From Bagarius yarrelli (Eukaryota > Chordata > Actinopteri > Siluriformes > Sisoridae): DNA of 64,000 nt. This document shows positions 37,506-47,400 of this stretch, piece by piece (position 1 is the stretch's first letter; each line of letters begins with the position of its first letter). The stretch covers positions 5,691,763 through 5,755,762 of the forward strand of contig VCAZ01000008.1 of NCBI GenBank assembly GCA_005784505.1, written 5' to 3'. The notes under the pieces were generated by a model that had not been told where the DNA came from, did no database searches, and saw nothing but the letters and a program-made list of their open reading frames with translations. Made by a program: the position numbers and the translations under genes.

Positions 37506-38433
37506 AAAAGTGTAAGTTTGTCCCTAAATGCACCACGTTTTCTTTTTAACACCGTGTTAAGTAATGTATTTTAGTTAAGATTGCATTGCTAATTCAGCAA
37601 ATTATTCAGTTAAACCACTGATACATTTCCTGATCAGTAAACCGTAGAATTAACTTCCTTACTATATTATTTCGAATCTGCACTAGACCGATATTTTAAT
37701 AAAAGTCACAACATTTCTGCACGGTCTGCTTGTAAGTATACAAAGTTTTTGGCTGAAGGTTTTAGGAGTGTTAAACATACTACATTTCAACAGCTTTGTG
37801 CAAGTCTTTGTCATTGCCTAATTTTTAGGTTACAAGTCAGCTGTTGATGTGTAACCTATTTGCTTAGTTACTGTCTGTTACTGTGGGGTTTTTTTTGCAG
37901 ACTCCCTTTCTGTTGCTTGGCATCTGTATTGCTGACTAAATAAAAACCACTTCTTGTCTGCACAAGCAAAATGTTTACTGTTTACTGGTTTGGATTAAAT
38001 AGTTTAAATCATGTTATATTTCTTGTCATTGTCAGGAAAACGAGTAACAGGGTAAACCACAAAAACTTGCATGTAATTGGGAGAAAATAATAAATAAAGA
38101 CAACAATTGAAAAAAGTTAATTATGATGTACAAAACCAATATATTATGTGCTGGTGAATAAGATATTGGCCTTATATTAAAGTTATGCTGTTCTTTGTGA
38201 TGACTTTTACTTGTGGGTTGCAGTAATGGGTTTTAGAAACCATGCTTTAGATGTACATGAAAAAATATCATAGTGTGCATGAGGGGAAAATAGTGTACAC
38301 ACTTTCATCGTCATTTAGAAATCAATAAATGTATTGGTGAAAAATGATCTTCTATACTGCACGCTGATAAAAGAAAGCATGCTTTCCATCCTGCCCTAGA
38401 AAAGAAAGAGAGAGAGAGAGAGAGAGTAGGTAG
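37506..38433. other. Non-genic spacer
   Basis: No gene or clear repeat was recognised, apart from a short GA run (38407-38427). Confidence 0.4.
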
Positions 38434-38780
38434 GGAGATGGTTCTGTACATTCCTCATGAGTATGAGCAAACAGAGTTATTTGGCACAGCCAGGAGAATT
38501 CTCCCATGTGTGTGTGTGTGTGTGTGTCTGTGCGTGTATTGCCTGGACTGTGGCTAAGTGCTGTGTGAAAGCAGTATGGCTGGCGCTACATCATTAGCAC
38601 ATGCTTTGTGCCAGCAGGCCTCCATCTCAGGGGTTCTTTCTCCCTCCACACAAGCATATGAATCTCCACTCTTTTTCTTTTCAAATGGTAAATAAGCCAC
38701 TTAGACCTGGCAAATGGTCGAAGCTTGACCAGACCCTGCTGGGTTGAAGCTCTGAAACCCACAGTTATCCATTTTGTTCA
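38434..38780. promoter_or_regulatory. Candidate cis-regulatory block upstream of cited4-like gene
   Basis: Non-repeat, mixed-composition sequence 0.6-1.1 kb upstream of the promoter, apart from a short GT run at 38508-38529. It contains ACATTCCT (TEAD-like), GAGCAAACA (forkhead-like) and a block ending in CAGCAGGCCTCC. The motifs are short and could be chance; the candidate rests mainly on position and absence of repeats. Confidence 0.25.
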
Positions 38781-39295
38781 AAGGTTAATTAATTGAAATG
38801 TAAAAATGGACAAGGGCTAATGATGGGATTCAAACAAAACATCATTTAAGATCATTTAGAGCTAATTCTAACTTTAAACAGTAATTCACTGTTCGTGTTG
38901 CCTAATGCTAGGATTTGTCACACATGTTTACTATTAAAATTAATTCTAGTACAGATTTATTTTATAAACGATAATTAAAATTGGGTAAATAATAGTTAGC
39001 CTGTCTCTTTATTATTTATTGACTGCATTTTTAATGTAATCACTGAGACAGAATCCAAGTTAAAGGCATGACCTGATTGTTTGTAAGATATTGAGGTTTG
39101 AATTAAAGATGCAAAGCATATGACCTAAATAATGAACTTATGGAAGTTGGGTTAAATGATTTTTACACCTTTAAATACACTAAAAATATTCATAATAATT
39201 TGAAAACTGTTAGATTAATGTATGAGGGTCATTTTAAACAATATGTTTAAGAAAAAAATAACTCCTAAGCGCTGTTTGTTCCTCTCAAAACAGGA
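38781..39295. other. AT-rich spacer just upstream of the cited4-like promoter
   Basis: No gene or repeat was recognised. Composition shifts sharply to CpG-rich at about 39296. Confidence 0.45.
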
Positions 39296-39560
39296 ACAAA
39301 ACCACCACACAACGTTCGCGTCCTGAACGCACGCGCTGAGGAGTTTCCGGGGTAACGCGCGTACGTGCGTCTTACGTGCGTCCGTTCGTCCCAACCATTC
39401 GTGACCAATGATTTTCTCAGTGCGGTGATTAACAGAAACGAGCCAATCACAACAAAGGAATAGAAAAAAAGGAGGAGGCGGTTTAGCTCCGCCCCGCCTA
39501 CTCCCCCTCCCCTCTCTAGAGATATAATCGCAGAGTTGACCCAGAAAGCGATCTCCCGGA
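39296..39560 (+). promoter_or_regulatory. cited4: CpG-rich promoter of the cited4-like gene
   Basis: This is the most CpG-dense stretch in an otherwise AT-rich window. It contains two ACGTG cores in TACGTGCG context (39363-39367 and 39374-39378), CCAAT boxes at 39405-39409 and 39443-39447, a GC box CCGCCCCGCC at 39489-39498 and a TATA-like GATATAAT at 39521-39528. The order CCAAT, GC box, TATA-like, then exon fits a vertebrate RNA polymerase II promoter, with transcription probably starting near 39550. The motifs are read directly; the start site is inferred. Confidence 0.8.
39363..39378 (+). promoter_or_regulatory. Paired hypoxia-response-element-like sites
   Basis: Two TACGTGCG octamers occur with their ACGTG cores exactly 11 bp apart, about one helical turn. 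RCGTG is the known HIF binding core, and CITED proteins antagonise HIF at p300, so HIF control would make a feedback loop. The motif match is seen; occupancy is inferred. The CpG-rich context raises the chance of a coincidental match. Confidence 0.5.
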
Positions 39561-39668
39561 TCAGGGACTGGAACAGAAAGAAGCAGCCTCAGCGCGCGTG
39601 CCTGGAATACCACGGAATCGCAAGGACACTCATTCTTCAGAAAAAAAGAAAGAGCAATTTAAACACTG
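39545..39668 (+). other. cited4: Predicted non-coding first exon (5' UTR) of cited4-like gene
   Basis: It begins about 20-30 nt after the TATA-like element and ends at CTG|GTACGT, a good donor match. The interval contains no ATG, so the CITED ATG in exon 2 would be the first start codon of the spliced message. The 3' edge is read from the donor; the 5' edge is an estimate. Confidence 0.6.
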
Positions 39669-40837
39669 GTACGTGTGTGTGTGTGTTTCGTTAACACGTT
39701 TAATGCATGTTAATAAAATATTAGGAATTATAAAATGCGCATCTCAACCTGTTCATTCGGAATCCAAAGCTAATTAAAAGTTATTCTAAGAAATGCAATT
39801 TGTTTTAAATGGACATCTGTCACGGGTCTCATAATGTTCCGAGGATCACCGTATCATTCAGTGCGTCTAATACATCTTGAAATAATATAATGTTTTTTCC
39901 CCTCCCTATCACTATTATTTTTATTTTTTAAACCCACATACACACATTACAAATGTACTTTTCGCACATAGCAGTGACAGAATAGACTTCTGATTGCACT
40001 TCTGATTTTTTGAGTCAATCCTGGTGATGGTTTAAAACTCAAATGATTCACTAGATCTTTTGTCGAGACGTGAGGAAAGGACAAAGAAAAAAAAATCTGC
40101 GTTTTTTTAAATCAAGTAGCGTGTCTCTAATCTCAGCGCATTATGTATACCAAGATCAGTAGTGACACAGTGAACAAAGATTGTGTAACCGTTGCTTCTG
40201 CATAAATACTGATTCGTTTACAGGAGCAACAAATAACAACAGCAGCATGGTGTAGGTCATCCTGCTTAACACAAGTTCATCCAAAACCATGACATATTTG
40301 CATCATGATCACGATCAAGGTTTAAGAATAATTAAATTCTGAGTCTTAGCACTTGTACCCAAATCCTTGTTTAGTCTCGGCTCTGTATCTCTGCTGAGTG
40401 TCTCTACAAGGCTTTGTTTGCTGAGCAGTTTGTCTAGGGATCTGGCTGATATTTGTTCTGATGCTCCCAGAGCTCCAGGTCTGCTTAGAACGCATTGTTT
40501 TTTCAATACGGAGCTCATACTCTAAACGCATAGGCTTTGTCTCAGCATGTGGCACATTTACCAAGGTTTTTAAAGGGACAAGTAAAAGCAAGTGTTACAC
40601 AGGAACCCGGTCTATCAATTGGTCTTTGATGACCAGTTTGTATACTGATATGTGGTTCTTGTTTCTAAAATATTTCTAACCTAAAGCTTTGATATGTTTC
40701 CAATTATGACCTTTTGTTTAGATGGTGTGTCCAAAATCATTTTCGTTTCACTTTCTATATGTTGCTATATAACTTTTTCTTAATGGATCAATAAAGTATT
40801 CTAATTCTAATTGACATTTTCTGTTATGTTTTTGCAG
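39669..40837 (+). other. cited4: Predicted 5' UTR intron of cited4-like gene (1169 nt)
   Basis: It starts GTACGTGTG and ends in a T-rich tract followed by TTTTTGCAG (AG at 40836-40837), 15 nt before the CITED start codon. It has a non-coding AT-rich composition. Near its 3' end (about 40741-40811) is a short repeat relic ending in ATCAATAAAGTATTCTAATT. Another possibility is a second promoter inside the intron; only transcript data can exclude that. Confidence 0.6.
40741..40811 (+). repeat. LINE-tail-like relic at the 3' end of the cited4 intron
   Basis: The sequence TGGATCAATAAAGTATTC followed by TAATTCTAATT resembles the LINE 3' end at 55.15 kb (GGGATGAATAAAGTATCTAT with a short-period tail). 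It supplies a sense AATAAA (40790-40795) just before the splice acceptor. It is short, so it may be chance or an old insertion. Confidence 0.4.
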
Positions 40838-40852
40838 CATCACTTCCAAACC

Positions 40853-41554
40853 ATGGCTGATCACATGATGATGCCCATGAGTCATGGGTTCAGAATGGGC
40901 ATGAACAATCATCCTCAGCATATGGGCCAGCCAGGAATGCGCACCATTCCAAATGGCCAGCTGATGCACTACAACCGAGGGCCACAAGGTTCTTTGGAGG
41001 TGGCAATGAGGCAGCGGGGTGGCATGGGGCCCATGATGAATGGGCAGATGGGGAACGGGCATCATCATCAGATGCAAACAGGTAACATGATGTACGGAGG
41101 AGCCAATCAACAGCCAGGGCCACAGCACCCTCAAACCCAACATCACATGCATCCACAGAGCCAGCCACCTCAGCAGCATCAACAGCAGTATATGAGCGGA
41201 GGAGGTCTAAGCACATCTCAGCAGCTGATGGCCAGCATGCATCTGCAGAAACTTAACACACAGTACCATGGGATTCCTCTCGGCCACGGAAACGGACACC
41301 ACATGGGACCTGGTGGTCCATACAGGATGGCTCCGAACCAACTGGCGGGCATGCAGATGGGAATGGGTGGCCCAACGTTGGGCCTCAACGTCATGGATAC
41401 AGACTTAATCGACGAGGAAGTTCTCACATCTCTGGTGCTGGAACTGGGTTTGGACAGGGTGCAAGAGCTTCCTGAACTTTCACTGGGTCAGAACGAATTT
41501 GACTTCTTTTCAGACTTTGTGTGCAAGCAGCAGCCTAACACTGTCAGCTGCTGA
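40853..41554 (+). CDS. cited4: CITED-family transcriptional co-regulator, CITED4-like (233 aa)
   Basis: The protein is a nuclear co-regulator that, by family knowledge, binds the CH1/TAZ1 domain of CBP/p300, co-activates TFAP2-type factors and competes with HIF-1alpha. Seen: the N-terminal CITED signature MADHMMMPMSHGFRMG (1-16); a Met/Gly/His/Gln-rich low-complexity stretch (about 17-127); the family motif ASMHLQKLN (127-135); and the acidic C-terminal p300-binding region (about 180-233) with IDEEVLTSL (186-194), LPEL (206-209), GQNEFDFF and the terminal VSC. The start was chosen because ATG 40853 has A at -3 and G at +4, begins the conserved MADH motif, and lies 15 nt after a good splice acceptor. 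The open frame upstream is intron. The N-terminal GMRTIP and LEVAMRQRGG blocks and the ELGLDRVQELPEL order favour CITED4 (or the fish CITED3/4 group) over CITED2 or CITED1. Odd: Ser210 follows LPEL, where paralogues carry Trp or Phe. Family call is near certain; the paralogue (4a or 4b) is unresolved. Confidence 0.93.
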   Translation: MADHMMMPMSHGFRMGMNNHPQHMGQPGMRTIPNGQLMHYNRGPQGSLEVAMRQRGGMGPMMNGQMGNGHHHQMQTGNMMYGGANQQPGPQHPQTQHHMHPQSQPPQQHQQQYMSGGGLSTSQQLMASMHLQKLNTQYHGIPLGHGNGHHMGPGGPYRMAPNQLAGMQMGMGGPTLGLNVMDTDLIDEEVLTSLVLELGLDRVQELPELSLGQNEFDFFSDFVCKQQPNTVSC

Positions 41555-41905
41555 GCAGCCAATCAAATGTGGTTTCACTTTGTATGTTTCCAAGTTGGTT
41601 GATTGGTTGGTTGGTTGCTTGTATAAATTCTGAGGATTTTTTTCCATTGAAAGCCAGTTTTTCTGGGCTGAAGCAAAAGTGACTGTCTGTAAAGTTATGC
41701 TATATATATACACCCTGCAGTACACTGGGCCTGACCTATTTGTTGGCGAATGAGATGAAAAAGAAGAGGTTCTCTCCAAACGATTGCTGCTCTATTAAGA
41801 GCCGAACTCTGCATTTTGACCTTTTGTAAGGGTGTTTTTTTTTTGGGAAGTAGCCGACACCTTTTTCTATTAGTTCCCTGGGGTGACGATGTAGCTCAGG
41901 TGGAC

Positions 41906-41939
41906 CAGGGTTGAATGCGACTTTACTTTATCAACCCTG
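41906..41939 (+). other. 3' UTR hairpin
   Basis: CAGGGTTGA (41906-41914) and TCAACCCTG (41931-41939) are perfect 9-bp inverted arms around a 16-nt loop, about 350 nt after the cited4-like stop codon. It could form in the mRNA. No known element is recognised. Confidence 0.5.
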
Positions 41940-43859
41940 ATTAGAACGATGCATATAGTCTGCCTTGCCCCCTGGGGGCTTCACTGGCATTTAGAAATAT
42001 ATTTATAATAACCAAGTCACCAAAACTGGACATTTGTTAAGATCCTATGACACTTTTGCTTTATATCAAACAAGCTTCCATAGGCTTGTTAATGCAGTTT
42101 GTGTGTGTGAGTGTTTTTGTGTATTGAAGGCTGGTACTTCAACACAGACTCCTGATCGTTCCTTCATCGCTCTAAAGCTAACGTTTGAGAGCCTAGGATT
42201 AGCCACACGGTGGAACTGGGTTCTGAGTCATTGTGCACAGTTTGATTTTCCTCTCAAATCTGTTCAATTTATCCAGACAGCCCGTTCTAAACATAATTAT
42301 CCTATCTTTTCCCCCACAGTTAATGTAGTTTGATTGCTTATAATGTTTTTACTACTTTAGCTGAATTAAACCAAATCAACCCGCTGGCACTCAGGTGTCA
42401 ACTGTTCACTGTAGGATGTCTCTTTATGCTTCTAGGGATAGGAAAAAAAACAGCTTGGAAGGCACTGGAATGTCTTATCAAATTCTGTCACTAACTGCTG
42501 AGCCTGCACCCTGCTGGTTTGTCACAGCTCTAGGACTGCCTTAAACAAGCAGCATACACCCCCCCACCCCCAAAAATAGTTTTGCTTAAGTGGAAATTAT
42601 AGGGGCACAAAAATTTGGACTAGAAATGTTGCAGATCACAGTTCCACCAAGCAGTACCAGGTCATTTGCATTTGACGTCAACTTCTCTATCCAAAGTGTA
42701 CTGTACGTGGTGCTTCTAGTGAGTAGATGTCTTTTAGGATGTCATGATACTGTGAATAACTTGAGTTCGACAAAGTGCCACTGTTTAAGCTTCCCTTCCA
42801 CCATATATATCTTGTAGCAAAAGCCAGTAAGTAGATAAGGACAGCGTTATATTCTACGGCAACACCTACCGTTTTTGCCAACTGTTTGTTTGAAGCCCTC
42901 ACCACATGCATTGTTGTCCTCATTGCAGATTTCCATACCCTCATGGTATCCATCTACAGTGTATCTCGGTATATTAAACTTTATATTGCACGATCATCAC
43001 TGGTTTTATGCCTAAACATGGTACACTCACATGTACTCGCTTTCTTTAATTGAGGTCACTGGACCTTGTCCCTCCAGTGGCCTCATAATTTTAAAAAGAA
43101 TTAAGTTATTAATTTCTACATTATTGCTATGTTGGTAATTTACACCTTATTCCCCCCCCCCCTCTTTTCTCTGGACTGGGGTTCTAATATTTGCTCATCT
43201 CATATGGGCTTTAGGAAGAGCAAAGCTTTTTATTATGGACAGTAGCCCTGTTCTACCAAAACTACGCTCTGCTCCCTTCTTATCTCATCCAGGTCATTCA
43301 AATGTGCCTGAGCCACATTCTAGTCTGGGACTCAAAATTCCACAAATTATCTGTTGGACCATATTTTGTTTTTTTTATTAATTACTGAACAATTTTGATG
43401 ATCAGAGATAACGAGTTGTGTTTAAGACCACGAGTTGTGTTTAATGTCTATTATGACCACTGTTGATTTCTATACTGTAGCACACTAGTGAAGCTGCGTC
43501 ATCGGTGAGCAATATTTGTAAAAAAAAAAAGGGACTCGGCCAAACGTCTTTTGTATAAAGGGAATTTTGCGGGTTTGCGCTACGTACATCAGAGAGTATA
43601 GTCACTTTATGTACCCTAAATGTTCAGATGACTGCTCTCTCTCGCTCTCTTTCTGTCTTACACCTTTGTCTAGACTGCTGGCTTCTTCCAGACATATAAG
43701 TGAATATACATTGTGAGTGACATTGTACCTGCCCCCCCCCCCCCCCCCCCCCCGGCTTGATTTTATTTGGCTTTGTTTCTCTCCATAACCTCACTCCCAG
43801 AAATGCTTTTAAAAATGTCGTTGATTCTATCTTAAGAAAATGTATTTATTTTCATTGAT

Positions 43860-43865
43860 AATAAA
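43860..43865 (+). promoter_or_regulatory. cited4: Polyadenylation signal AATAAA, probable distal site of cited4-like gene
   Basis: Canonical hexamer about 2.3 kb after the stop codon, with a GTGCTGTGTATAT and poly-T stretch 35-60 nt downstream, the arrangement expected of a cleavage site. Confidence 0.6.
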
Positions 43866-43885
43866 ATATTTATTTAATGAAGTGA

Positions 43886-45370
43886 CATGAGTCTAATGGC
43901 AGTGCTGTGTATATATTTTTTTTTTCCTACCAGTTGAAAAAAAACAACAAATCTTTAGGAAACTTTCAAGGTTACTAAATTTGATCAATGTCTTATATGG
44001 TATTATTACAAGATTTTATAAACAAATTCATTTTGAAATATAAAGTTTTATCAGTCACGTTTTTCATTCTAGAAATGAATTAAATACACCAGTTGATGCT
44101 GAACACCTCTCCTTAGACTTTTAGACATTTTCTCACACACTGTGAAAAGCAAAACACTGCGTTCAGACATTATATGATCTCAGCTGTCTTTTAAAGATCC
44201 CCACATGTCAGACTGTACAAGATGATCCCACAATTCTGTGTAAGACCGTGTTCTGTGTATTCAATTACACAATGTGTAACCTGTGAATCAGAAAAAATGA
44301 TTACACTATGCTCACATCATCAACACCTCAAAAATTAGGTTGGATAAAAAGAAAACAAGCCCTCAGTATAACAGTATGAATGTTCTAACTAAAGTAAATA
44401 ATACTTTACATTCAGGATTTAGATGTGTAATGAATCCTTTTGTTCTCTATGGACCAACAATATTACTGTTCGTTATCTCAATTTTCATGTTTGTTTTTGT
44501 AATAGTGCCTTGTGACATACACTGCACATGCCCAAAGCTTTTGTCTGTGTAATAGTACATAAAAACTACAACTAAATTAATTAGTTTGTATGTAATGTTT
44601 TGCCCAGAGGCAAAAAATGGAATTTGCACCTGTTTGGTGTTTATATTCAGCTCTGAATATCATGTCATACTTAACAGATGTGCTTAATGACTCATGAAAG
44701 CACTCATGGTTTCAGAACATTTATTTTGTAACTATTCTGTTTTCACTTACCCTATTAAGGTCTATATTTTATTTAAAAATTGCTTCCTTAAAATAAATAG
44801 TGATATAAAACCCAGCTCTGCACTTGAGATGACCCGAGTGATTATTTATTGGCAGATAAAATGTAAGTGTTATTTTTCTAACCACTAAAATTCTGTGTGG
44901 AACAAAAAAAAAACATCTCACACTAAATGCAAATTTATATTAGTCGTAAGGCCATAAAAGATTTATATTTTGCTTATACTAATTTAAAACTTTCCTATTT
45001 TCAATCTGCCAACATGATAGACAACTATTAAAAACAATTGTTAATAATTTGTTGCATTTTTTATCCTCGTGGGAAATCCTTATTTGCAATTATTTGTGTA
45101 AAATGTCAGAAACAAACCCATTATCTAGGAGTGGATGTTCCCAAAATCGGTGGCTTAACCCTTGTTTTTACAGGACAGTAACATTATGTATTAAATAGAA
45201 CAGCCTTAATCTGTAGGCAAGGATGATCTGTAAAACGGTGGATAGATTGGATAGCAGCACACCCTAAACGATCTTAAGCATTTATATCATATATATATAA
45301 TAATAATAAAACGTTATATATATATAATATGATGTTTTTAGCGCAACAGTGTATAAATATCAACAACAAG
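43886..45370. other. Non-genic AT-rich spacer downstream of cited4-like gene
   Basis: No gene was recognised. An AT hairpin occurs at about 45287-45331 (ATCATATATATATAAT and its approximate inverse around AAAACG). Confidence 0.45.
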
Positions 45371-45459
45371 GCCTGTGAACCTGTACAACTGATGCAAGCT
45401 GAGCGCTGAGTAGACAGTCTATCCTCTCAATAGTATGTCTGCTAAATGTAATTGCATGG

Positions 45460-45610
45460 TGTGCCCATCAGCACGGAGGTTTAAAGAGTTCTGATTGGTG
45501 CCGGAACAGTCTGTTGCTTGTGTCCCTGTAGCGCTAATCCGTGTCTGAGAACAGAGTAGCTGCTAATCACATCTGTGCTGTAGAGATATTTATCACCTCG
45601 TTCAACCCTG
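45460..45610. promoter_or_regulatory. Candidate regulatory block downstream of cited4-like gene
   Basis: Balanced-composition, non-repeat sequence with GTTCTGATTGGTGCCGG, TAGCGCTAATCCGTGTC and AGAGATATTTATCACCTCG, including a GATAA-type motif in antisense. It lies about 1.6 kb beyond the predicted polyadenylation site. Candidate enhancer only. Confidence 0.2.
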
Positions 45611-45873
45611 ATAAAAAAAAAAAAATTAAAAAAACGACATAAAAACAACTTTGCTTTGTTGTCCTTCCGAGGTAAAGATTAAGCTGTTGTTATTAGGCAT
45701 TAAAGCTATAATTATAAGCTTATTAAACTATAATCAACTAATGGTAACAAACATAAACATGATGTTGCCCGAAGATAACCTCAAGCAGCAGACGAGTTCT
45801 GTAACTTCAATGAAGAGTCACTCCTTTTGTTTTTTACCCACCCTGTCTCCTAGACAGCCAGCCCTACCCTCTC

Positions 45874-45887
45874 TCTCTTTCTCTCTT

Positions 45888-45926
<39 letters not shown>
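45874..45926. repeat. (CT)n microsatellite
   Basis: Interrupted, then pure CT run. Confidence 0.9.
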
Positions 45927-45928
<2 letters not shown>

Positions 45929-46534
45929 TAAGCCAGGTTTTACATGCATGCAGCAGCAAGTATCACACAACATGAATAACATCACTAGCCCTTGAATGAT
46001 TTTGCCTCTTTCATATAGGTGCAGCTTTGTATGATCCATTATTTAATTGTTTTTCTGATATTGTAAATATATCTTTATATCTAACCTGCAATAGTCTATA
46101 AAATTATAATAGATTATGGGTGCGTATTTCATTTCAAGCAGGATTTTCTTCGGTACTTAGTCAACAGTGTATATATCCAGAGTTAGGTTGAGAAACTGAT
46201 GCTAACATTCTTTAAAAAACCAGAGGGAGAGTAAGCACTGAGGCAAGATTAAAGCTGTTAACCAGGTTGTGTACATGTTTTTGTTATTGGGTATTTTTAA
46301 TTAACACAGACTAGTATCGTACGGTGAATAAAGCTCTGTCACTTTTACATGTTTGCACTCTATTTAACGGAGACCTTTGGAAGCCGAACAGTATGATTTA
46401 GATGAATGGAGCATTGAGTCTCTCCATATTCTAATTAAACAGGATTGTTATTATTATAAAACACAAAAATATGTCTTGCTAAAACTGTCTTTAGAACATT
46501 TTTTAAATATATTTGCTTTCCTTTTTTAAATTTA

Positions 46535-46605
46535 CTCGTACATTTATTTATTCATTCATCTTCAATACCAGCTTATTCCCTTGGTTGGGTTCACAGGGAT
46601 CTTAT
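46535..46605 (-). repeat. CACGGTGG-type repeat, antisense 3' end
   Basis: TTATTCATTCATCTTCAATA, CCAGCTTATTCCCTTGGTTG and GGTTCACAGGGATCT are the reverse of the end of the 47.05 and 61.56 kb copies. Confidence 0.6.
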
Positions 46606-46856
46606 CATTTATGGTTAATATGTGCCATTTATCCTGTTAGATCACATTTGAAAATATAAGTGTTAAAGAAAACATGTTTTATTTTATGTTCTATCAGGGA
46701 AATGAGGCAAAGCCAATAAATCTGGGGGGCTTAGAAAATAATTAATAGCATAATTCTTCTTTAAAGAAACGTTGAAGACGGGTTTACCCCGCATAAAGGA
46801 TTGCAATACAGTAATGCACAGGATGTGCTGGATAATGAGGTAGTTTAAAACAATGT

Positions 46857-46950
46857 ACATTTACATGTCTGGCATTTAGCATACACCCTCATCCAGTGTG
46901 ACTTTTATTTATCTGAGCATTAAGGGCCTTGCTCAGGGGCCCAGCAGTGA
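46857..46950 (-). mobile_element. tRNA-derived SINE, copy 6 (tail and body only)
   Basis: Antisense ATTTACATGTCTGGCATTTA, ACCCTCATCCAGTGTGAC and AAGGGCCTTGCTCAGGGGCC; the head is missing. Confidence 0.75.
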
Positions 46951-47048
46951 ACACATCACTCACTTAGCTATCACGTTTCTTGTGCCTTACACACAGTTGT
47001 CATGAGTAATAAGGTTAGCATGAGAATAAAAGCTATATTGAATATATC

Positions 47049-47400
47049 CAGGGCAGCACGGTGGCGTAGTGTTAGCACTGCTGCCTAACAGCAAGAAGGT
47101 CTTGGGTTCGATTCCTGGGCAGGGGTCTTTCTGTGTGGAGTTTGCATGTTCTCCCTGTGCTTGCATGGATTTACTCCAGATTCTCCAGTTTCCTCCCACA
47201 GTCCAAAAACATGTATGTTAGATTGATTGGTGATTACAAATTGCCTAGTGTATGTGGCCCTGTGATGGACTGGCAACCTATCCAGGCTGCACCCCTCCTG
47301 CCTTTCGCCCTTTTAGAGAGCTGGGATAGACTCCAGACTCCCTGTGACCCCGAATTAGAAAATAAGCAGGTATATAGGATGGATGAATGAATGAATATGT
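47049..47400 (+). repeat. CACGGTGG-type dispersed repeat, near full length copy 1
   Basis: GGGCAGCACGGTGGCGTAGT, TTAGCACTGCTGCC, B-box-like GGTTCGATTCC, TTTGCATGTTCTCCCTGTGC, TCCTCCCACAGTCCAAAAAC, CCTGTGATGGACTGGCAACC and a terminal ATGGATGAATGAATGA. The head has RNA polymerase III-like boxes. Family known from many fish; its class is debated in my knowledge, so I do not name it. Confidence 0.85.

Larger units (their letters stand above)
41555..43885 (+). other. cited4: Predicted 3' UTR of cited4-like gene
   Basis: This stretch follows the TGA and contains none of the dispersed repeats that fill the flanks, as expected for transcribed sequence under constraint. It carries a hairpin at 41906-41939, a poly-C run at 43732-43753 and ATTTA motifs close to the end (43851-43876). 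Weaker ATTAAA signals lie at 42365-42370 and 42973-42978. The end was chosen at AATAAA 43860-43865, which is followed by a GT/T-rich element (about 43899-43927). A shorter form ending near 43.0 kb is possible. Confidence 0.6.

Noticed and set aside
39215..39613. 132-codon minus ORF over the CpG-rich region
   Set aside because: CpG islands open frames by lacking stops; it overlaps the promoter and first exon of the gene on the other strand and shows no known domain.
40811..40852. In-frame upstream extension of the CITED ORF (14 codons)
   Set aside because: It reads through the polypyrimidine tract and AG acceptor; the conserved family start MADH lies at 40853.
40748..41182. 144-codon His-rich minus ORF
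   Set aside because: Antisense shadow of the Met/His/Gln-rich part of the CITED coding exon.
45287..45331. AT hairpin as a possible microRNA precursor
   Set aside because: Arms are simple TA repeats; such hairpins arise by chance in microsatellite DNA.
47060..47120. Possible tRNA gene at GTGGCGTAGT...GGTTCGATTCC
   Set aside because: It is the head of a dispersed repeat with a second copy at 61.56 kb; no acceptor stem pairing is seen.
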